Source: Rhodococcus sp. P-2 (GTDB lineage Bacteria; Actinomycetota; Actinomycetes; Mycobacteriales; Mycobacteriaceae). From it: DNA of 64,000 nucleotides. Position numbers and translations under genes: made by a program. Positions 61,216-64,000 of this stretch are shown here, in pieces. The stretch is taken from positions 2,108,001 to 2,172,000 of the forward strand of contig NZ_CP066779.1 in assembly GCF_016598535.1 (NCBI RefSeq), in the 5' to 3' direction. Under the pieces are notes generated by a model. The model was given only the letters and a program-made list of their open reading frames with translations, was not told the DNA's origin and did not search any database. Every line of letters begins with the position of its first letter. Position 1 is the stretch's first letter.

Positions 61216-61938
61216 ATGTCAGAGCTGAGCGAGGAACACCGACCGCGCAAAAGTGCAGTTCAAGTGGACTCCAGCATGTCGAAAACGCTGCACCACGGAC
61301 TCGAGATCTTGGAACTCCTGACGTCCTACCCGCATGGCCTTTCGGTCACCGACATCGCCGACGGAGTGGGAGTCCACCGAACCGTCGCCCATCGGTTGAT
61401 TCGAACACTCGAGGCACATCACCTGTGTCGCAAGGACTCCTTCAAGCGCGTCACTCTCGGCGCCGGCCTGGTCACCCTCGCCGAACCGGTGGAACAGGAT
61501 TTGCGCACTCTCGCCCGCCCGATACTTCAAGAACTCGCCGAGGCCACCGAGGCGACCGCGCACCTGGTGGTCCGCGAGAGCGCCACCGAAGTGCGCGCAC
61601 TGATGGTGGTCGAGCCGCGCAGCGCCAAGGTTCACGTCGCGTTTCATCCAGGGCAGGTCGATCCGATCGACCGCGGCTCCGCCGGGCTTTCCATCCTTGC
61701 TTCACTCCCGCCGACGAGCGGGGAACGAGAGGAAGTGACGGCCGCCCGTGCTCGCGGCTACGCAGTGACCGTCGGCGAAGTCATCCCGTCCGTCCTGGGA
61801 ATCTCGGCAGTGATCCCCGGCCGACGCCGCGACGCCATCTCCAGCCTCGGAATTTCCGTCTTCGACTCCGAGGACCAAGCAGCGCTGGGCGCCGAGGTCA
61901 TGGCGGCTGCAAAGACCCTAGGCAGCATGTTGCGCTGA
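61216..61938 (+). CDS. IclR family transcriptional regulator
   Basis: The product has 240 residues from ATG 61216 behind AAAGGGA. The winged helix is LEILELLTSYPHGLSVTDIADGVGVHRTVAHRLIRTLEAHHLCRK (about 30-75). The IclR effector domain follows, with HLVVRESATEVRALMVVEP and PIDRGSAGLSILASLPP. IclR proteins usually respond to small aromatic or organic acids. Divergent arrangement with the MHS/flavoprotein operon makes that operon its target. Confidence 0.9.
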   Translation: MSELSEEHRPRKSAVQVDSSMSKTLHHGLEILELLTSYPHGLSVTDIADGVGVHRTVAHRLIRTLEAHHLCRKDSFKRVTLGAGLVTLAEPVEQDLRTLARPILQELAEATEATAHLVVRESATEVRALMVVEPRSAKVHVAFHPGQVDPIDRGSAGLSILASLPPTSGEREEVTAARARGYAVTVGEVIPSVLGISAVIPGRRRDAISSLGISVFDSEDQAALGAEVMAAAKTLGSMLR

Positions 61939-61966
61939 TCCAGACAACAGGCTGATCCGAACACCA

Positions 61967-61999
61967 GTCGAGCCCCGGGAATACCCGGGGCTCGACTTT
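61967..61999 (+). terminator. Hairpin terminator after iclR
   Basis: GTCGAGCCCCGGG (61967-61979) pairs perfectly over 13 bases with 61984-61996 around loop AATA, followed by TTTG. Confidence 0.88.
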
Positions 62000-62016
62000 G
62001 TTGACTCCTGATGAGA

Positions 62017-62034
62017 TAGTTGAACAATCAACTA
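62017..62034. promoter_or_regulatory. Palindrome upstream of the first pirin gene
   Basis: TAGTTGA-ACAA-TCAACTA is an inverted repeat with 7-base arms, 36 bases before the pirin start and after the iclR terminator. The TTGA...TCAA form is common for MarR-type regulators, but no such gene is in the window. Confidence 0.5.
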
Positions 62035-62069
62035 CCTGACATCAGCTTCACGGATACAAGGAGTACGAC

Positions 62070-63035
62070 ATGCCTGCTGTGACAGTCGAGAACATCTTGG
62101 CCCTGCCCCGTCTCGACGAGCCGGCAGAGTCAGCAGTCGACCGCCCCGTCAAGAGCATCACCACCGCACCGGTCGGATACGAAGGTGAAGGCTTTCCCGT
62201 TCACCGCGCCTTCGCGGGCATCGACCTCTCCGCTCTCGATCCCTTCATCCACATGGACCAGATGGGTGAAGTCAACTACGCCCCCGGAGAGCCCAAGGGC
62301 ACTCCGTGGCACCCGCACCGCGGCTTCGAAACCGTCACGTACATGATCGACGGCATCATGGAGCACCAGGACTCCAACGGCGGCGGCGGTGTGATCGGCG
62401 GCGGCGACACCCAGTGGATGACCGCCGGCGGCGGCATCCTCCACATCGAAACTCCGCCGGAGCACCTCGTCGTCAGTGGTGGCCTGTTCCACGGCGTCCA
62501 ACTGTGGGTCAACCTGCCCCGCGACAACAAGATGGCAGCGCCGCGGTACCAGGACATCACCGGCAACAAGGTGGCCCTGCTTTCCTCGTCGGACGGCGGA
62601 GCCCTGGTACGCGTCATCGCCGGAGACATCGCCGGCCACGCCGGACCCGGATCGACCTACACGCCCATCGCGCTCTCCCACACCACTGTCGCCCCGGGTG
62701 CGAGCCTGACTCTTCCCTGGAACCCCGAGTTCAACGCCATCGTCTACGTGCTCGCCGGCGAAGGAACGGTCGGAGCCGAGCGTCGACCCATTCGAACCGG
62801 GCAGACGGCTGTCTTCGGACGCGGTGACTCCATCACCGTCGCTGCTTCCGATCGCCAGGATTCACGGACCGAATCCCTCGAGGTCTTCGTCCTCGGCGGC
62901 AAGCCGATCCGCGAGCCGATCGCCATGGCCGGACCGTTCGTCATGAACACCAAGTCCGAGGTCATGCAGGCTTTCGAGGACTTCCAGGCCGGACGCCTAG
63001 GATCCATCCCGGCAGCACACGAGAAGCTGAGCTGA
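62070..63035 (+). CDS. Pirin family protein
   Basis: The 321-residue bicupin has the N-terminal cupin metal site HPHRGFETVTYMIDG with MEHQDSNG and GGILHIE; the usual HSE triplet is HIE here, still with His and Glu. Bacterial pirins are quercetin dioxygenase-like or redox-sensing proteins. The C-terminal half (KPIREPIAMAGPFVMNTKSEVMQAFEDFQAGRLG) is the standard pirin end. It is followed one base later by a second pirin-like gene. Confidence 0.92.
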   Translation: MPAVTVENILALPRLDEPAESAVDRPVKSITTAPVGYEGEGFPVHRAFAGIDLSALDPFIHMDQMGEVNYAPGEPKGTPWHPHRGFETVTYMIDGIMEHQDSNGGGGVIGGGDTQWMTAGGGILHIETPPEHLVVSGGLFHGVQLWVNLPRDNKMAAPRYQDITGNKVALLSSSDGGALVRVIAGDIAGHAGPGSTYTPIALSHTTVAPGASLTLPWNPEFNAIVYVLAGEGTVGAERRPIRTGQTAVFGRGDSITVAASDRQDSRTESLEVFVLGGKPIREPIAMAGPFVMNTKSEVMQAFEDFQAGRLGSIPAAHEKLS

Positions 63036-63036
63036 C

Positions 63037-63783
63037 ATGTCGTCGACGGTCGTCCAACGAGCGGACGAACGTAGGCACCTCGACTACGGCTGGCTCACGG
63101 CGCGTCACAGTTTCCCCTTCGCGGGAAACTTCGATCACGCCGCGTACGCGCACGGACTTCTGTTGGTGAACAACGACGACATCATCGAAGCCGACTCCGG
63201 TTTCGACACCCATCAGCACCGCGACACCGAGATCGTGACGTGGGTGCTCAGCGGATCGCTGGTTCACCAGGATTCCGCCGGGCACTCCGGTGTCATCCAT
63301 CGTGGCCTCGCACAGAGAATGAGCGCCGGCTCCGGAATCCTGCACTCCGAGCGCAACGATCGCTGGCGGGCCGATGGCTCCCGTGTCACCGAACCCGTTC
63401 ACCTCGTCCAGATGTGGATTCCGCCGGACGAATCCGGAGTCACTCCGAGTTATCAGGAACTCGACATCAATTCCGAACTCGACGGTGGCGGCCTGATCAC
63501 CTTGGCGTCGGGGATGCCCGCGCATCGCGATCACAGCGCGATCAGTCTGCACAACAAACATGCGGCACTTCATGTTGCACGCCTCGAGACCGGCGGGTCG
63601 GTATTCCTACCGGACGCACCGTACGTGCACGGGTTCGTTGCCCGCGGCACCGTCGACGTCGAGGGAGTCGGACTACTCGGAGCGGGAGATTCGTTGCGAC
63701 TCAAGGATACTGGAGGTCACCTCGTCCAGGGAATCGACGATGCCGAGATACTCGTGTGGGAGATGCACGCGTCGGCGAACTGA
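63037..63783 (+). CDS. Pirin-like (YhhW-type) bicupin protein
   Basis: The 248-residue product is a shorter pirin of the YhhW type. The metal ligands appear in DTHQHRDTEIVTWVLSGSLVHQD and GSGILHSERND (His-x-His and His-Ser-Glu). E. coli YhhW has quercetin 2,3-dioxygenase activity. The start is one base after the preceding pirin stop, so the two are co-translated. The C-terminal cupin (LHVARLETGGSVFLPDAPYVHGFVARG) is intact. Confidence 0.88.
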   Translation: MSSTVVQRADERRHLDYGWLTARHSFPFAGNFDHAAYAHGLLLVNNDDIIEADSGFDTHQHRDTEIVTWVLSGSLVHQDSAGHSGVIHRGLAQRMSAGSGILHSERNDRWRADGSRVTEPVHLVQMWIPPDESGVTPSYQELDINSELDGGGLITLASGMPAHRDHSAISLHNKHAALHVARLETGGSVFLPDAPYVHGFVARGTVDVEGVGLLGAGDSLRLKDTGGHLVQGIDDAEILVWEMHASAN

Positions 63784-63835
63784 CGACACCACCGAGTACG
63801 CCCAATGCTCGGACTACACAGCAGGTTCGTCGTAG

Positions 63836-63881
63836 GGTGGATGCCGGTAGTGGTGGATCCGGCAGTGGTGGATCCCGGTGG
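63836..63881. repeat. Three imperfect tandem repeats of 15-16 bases
   Basis: Units start at 63836, 63852 and 63867, each opening GGTGGAT followed by a CCGG-containing tail. They occupy the leader between the second pirin gene and the next pirin start. They could bind a regulator or be a simple local duplication. Confidence 0.7.
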
Positions 63882-63897
63882 CACAGAAGGAGGAGCC

Positions 63898-64000
63898 ATG
63901 GCATCTGGTCGAGCACAGGCCCCACGGACGACACCGCACATCGATGTGCACCGCTCCGGTGATCGCTTGAAATCCCGCGTCTCCTGGCTGGATTCGAAGC
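63898..64000 (+). CDS. Third pirin-family protein (partial, cut by the right edge)
   Basis: ATG 63898 follows a strong AAGGAGG site, and 34 codons are present. RTTPHIDVHRSGDRLKSRVSWLDSK resembles the start of many pirins (DR-x-x-x-x-x-WLDS followed by HSFSFG), which would come just beyond the edge. It lies 114 bases after the second pirin gene. The family call rests on this short segment. Confidence 0.6.
   Translation, partial: MASGRAQAPRTTPHIDVHRSGDRLKSRVSWLDSK

Overview
The window reads as one piece of a high-GC actinobacterial chromosome, most likely a Rhodococcus of the erythropolis group. The signs are dense catabolic operons with ATGA-type overlaps, frequent GTG starts, many TetR regulators, an EthA-like Baeyer-Villiger monooxygenase, a PPOX/F420-type oxidoreductase, several CoA-ester pathways, and an exported protein resembling the family I know from R. 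erythropolis PR4 (RER_14450 family). The genus call is inference. I saw no rRNA, tRNA, IS element, phage gene or CRISPR array.

Region 1-17 kb is mixed. It holds a secreted lipase cut by the left edge, a DUF5990 protein, the EthA-like monooxygenase, an oxidoreductase, an orphan FetB-like permease, GtrA, two TetR regulators next to a DHA2 efflux pump, a PspC protein, an alpha/beta hydrolase, a PPOX protein, an HxlR regulator divergent from a RutE-type nitroreductase, a complete four-gene osmoprotectant ABC importer, a Tam-like methyltransferase and a secreted phospholipase C-like protein.

Region 17-41 kb is a large acyl-CoA catabolic island. A leftward unit (MFS transporter, TesB, acyl-CoA ligase) diverges from a rightward operon of about 12 kb: thiolase, ligase, MaoC-type dehydratase, SDR, methylacyl-CoA racemase, SDR, SCP2 thiolase, MaoC, acyl-CoA dehydrogenase, thiolase, ligase. 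Together these supply uptake, CoA activation, epimerisation and beta-oxidation of what looks like a branched or cyclic carboxylic acid. Two adjacent genes are broken as given: the SCP2 thiolase by an in-frame TAG and the MaoC gene by one extra G. Next come a leftward operon encoding two dissimilar acyl-CoA dehydrogenases, an enoyl-CoA hydratase and its GntR regulator; a fused double TetR regulator divergent from another dehydrogenase; and an aldehyde dehydrogenase.

Region 41-44 kb has a TauD/TfdA dioxygenase and a TetR regulator divergent from a cytochrome P450.

Region 44.5-50.1 kb is the most unusual part. It is a leftward six-gene operon with two ER/SipW-type (Ser-His) signal peptidases and several exported proteins carrying SipW-type or alternate signal peptides. 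One signal peptidase is fused in a single reading frame to its own SipW-type exported domain, and the last gene is a lipoprotein relative of the first exported protein. The layout recalls tapA-sipW-tasA of Bacillus. A convergent gene encodes a secreted protein ending in nine five-residue GSxxx repeats.

Region 50.5-64 kb holds an amidohydrolase/EamA pair with a divergent TetR, an ABC-F gene with a leader peptide and hairpin, an IclR-controlled operon (KstD-like flavoprotein, two SDRs, MHS transporter, two NTF2-like proteins), and three pirin-family genes, the last cut by the right edge.
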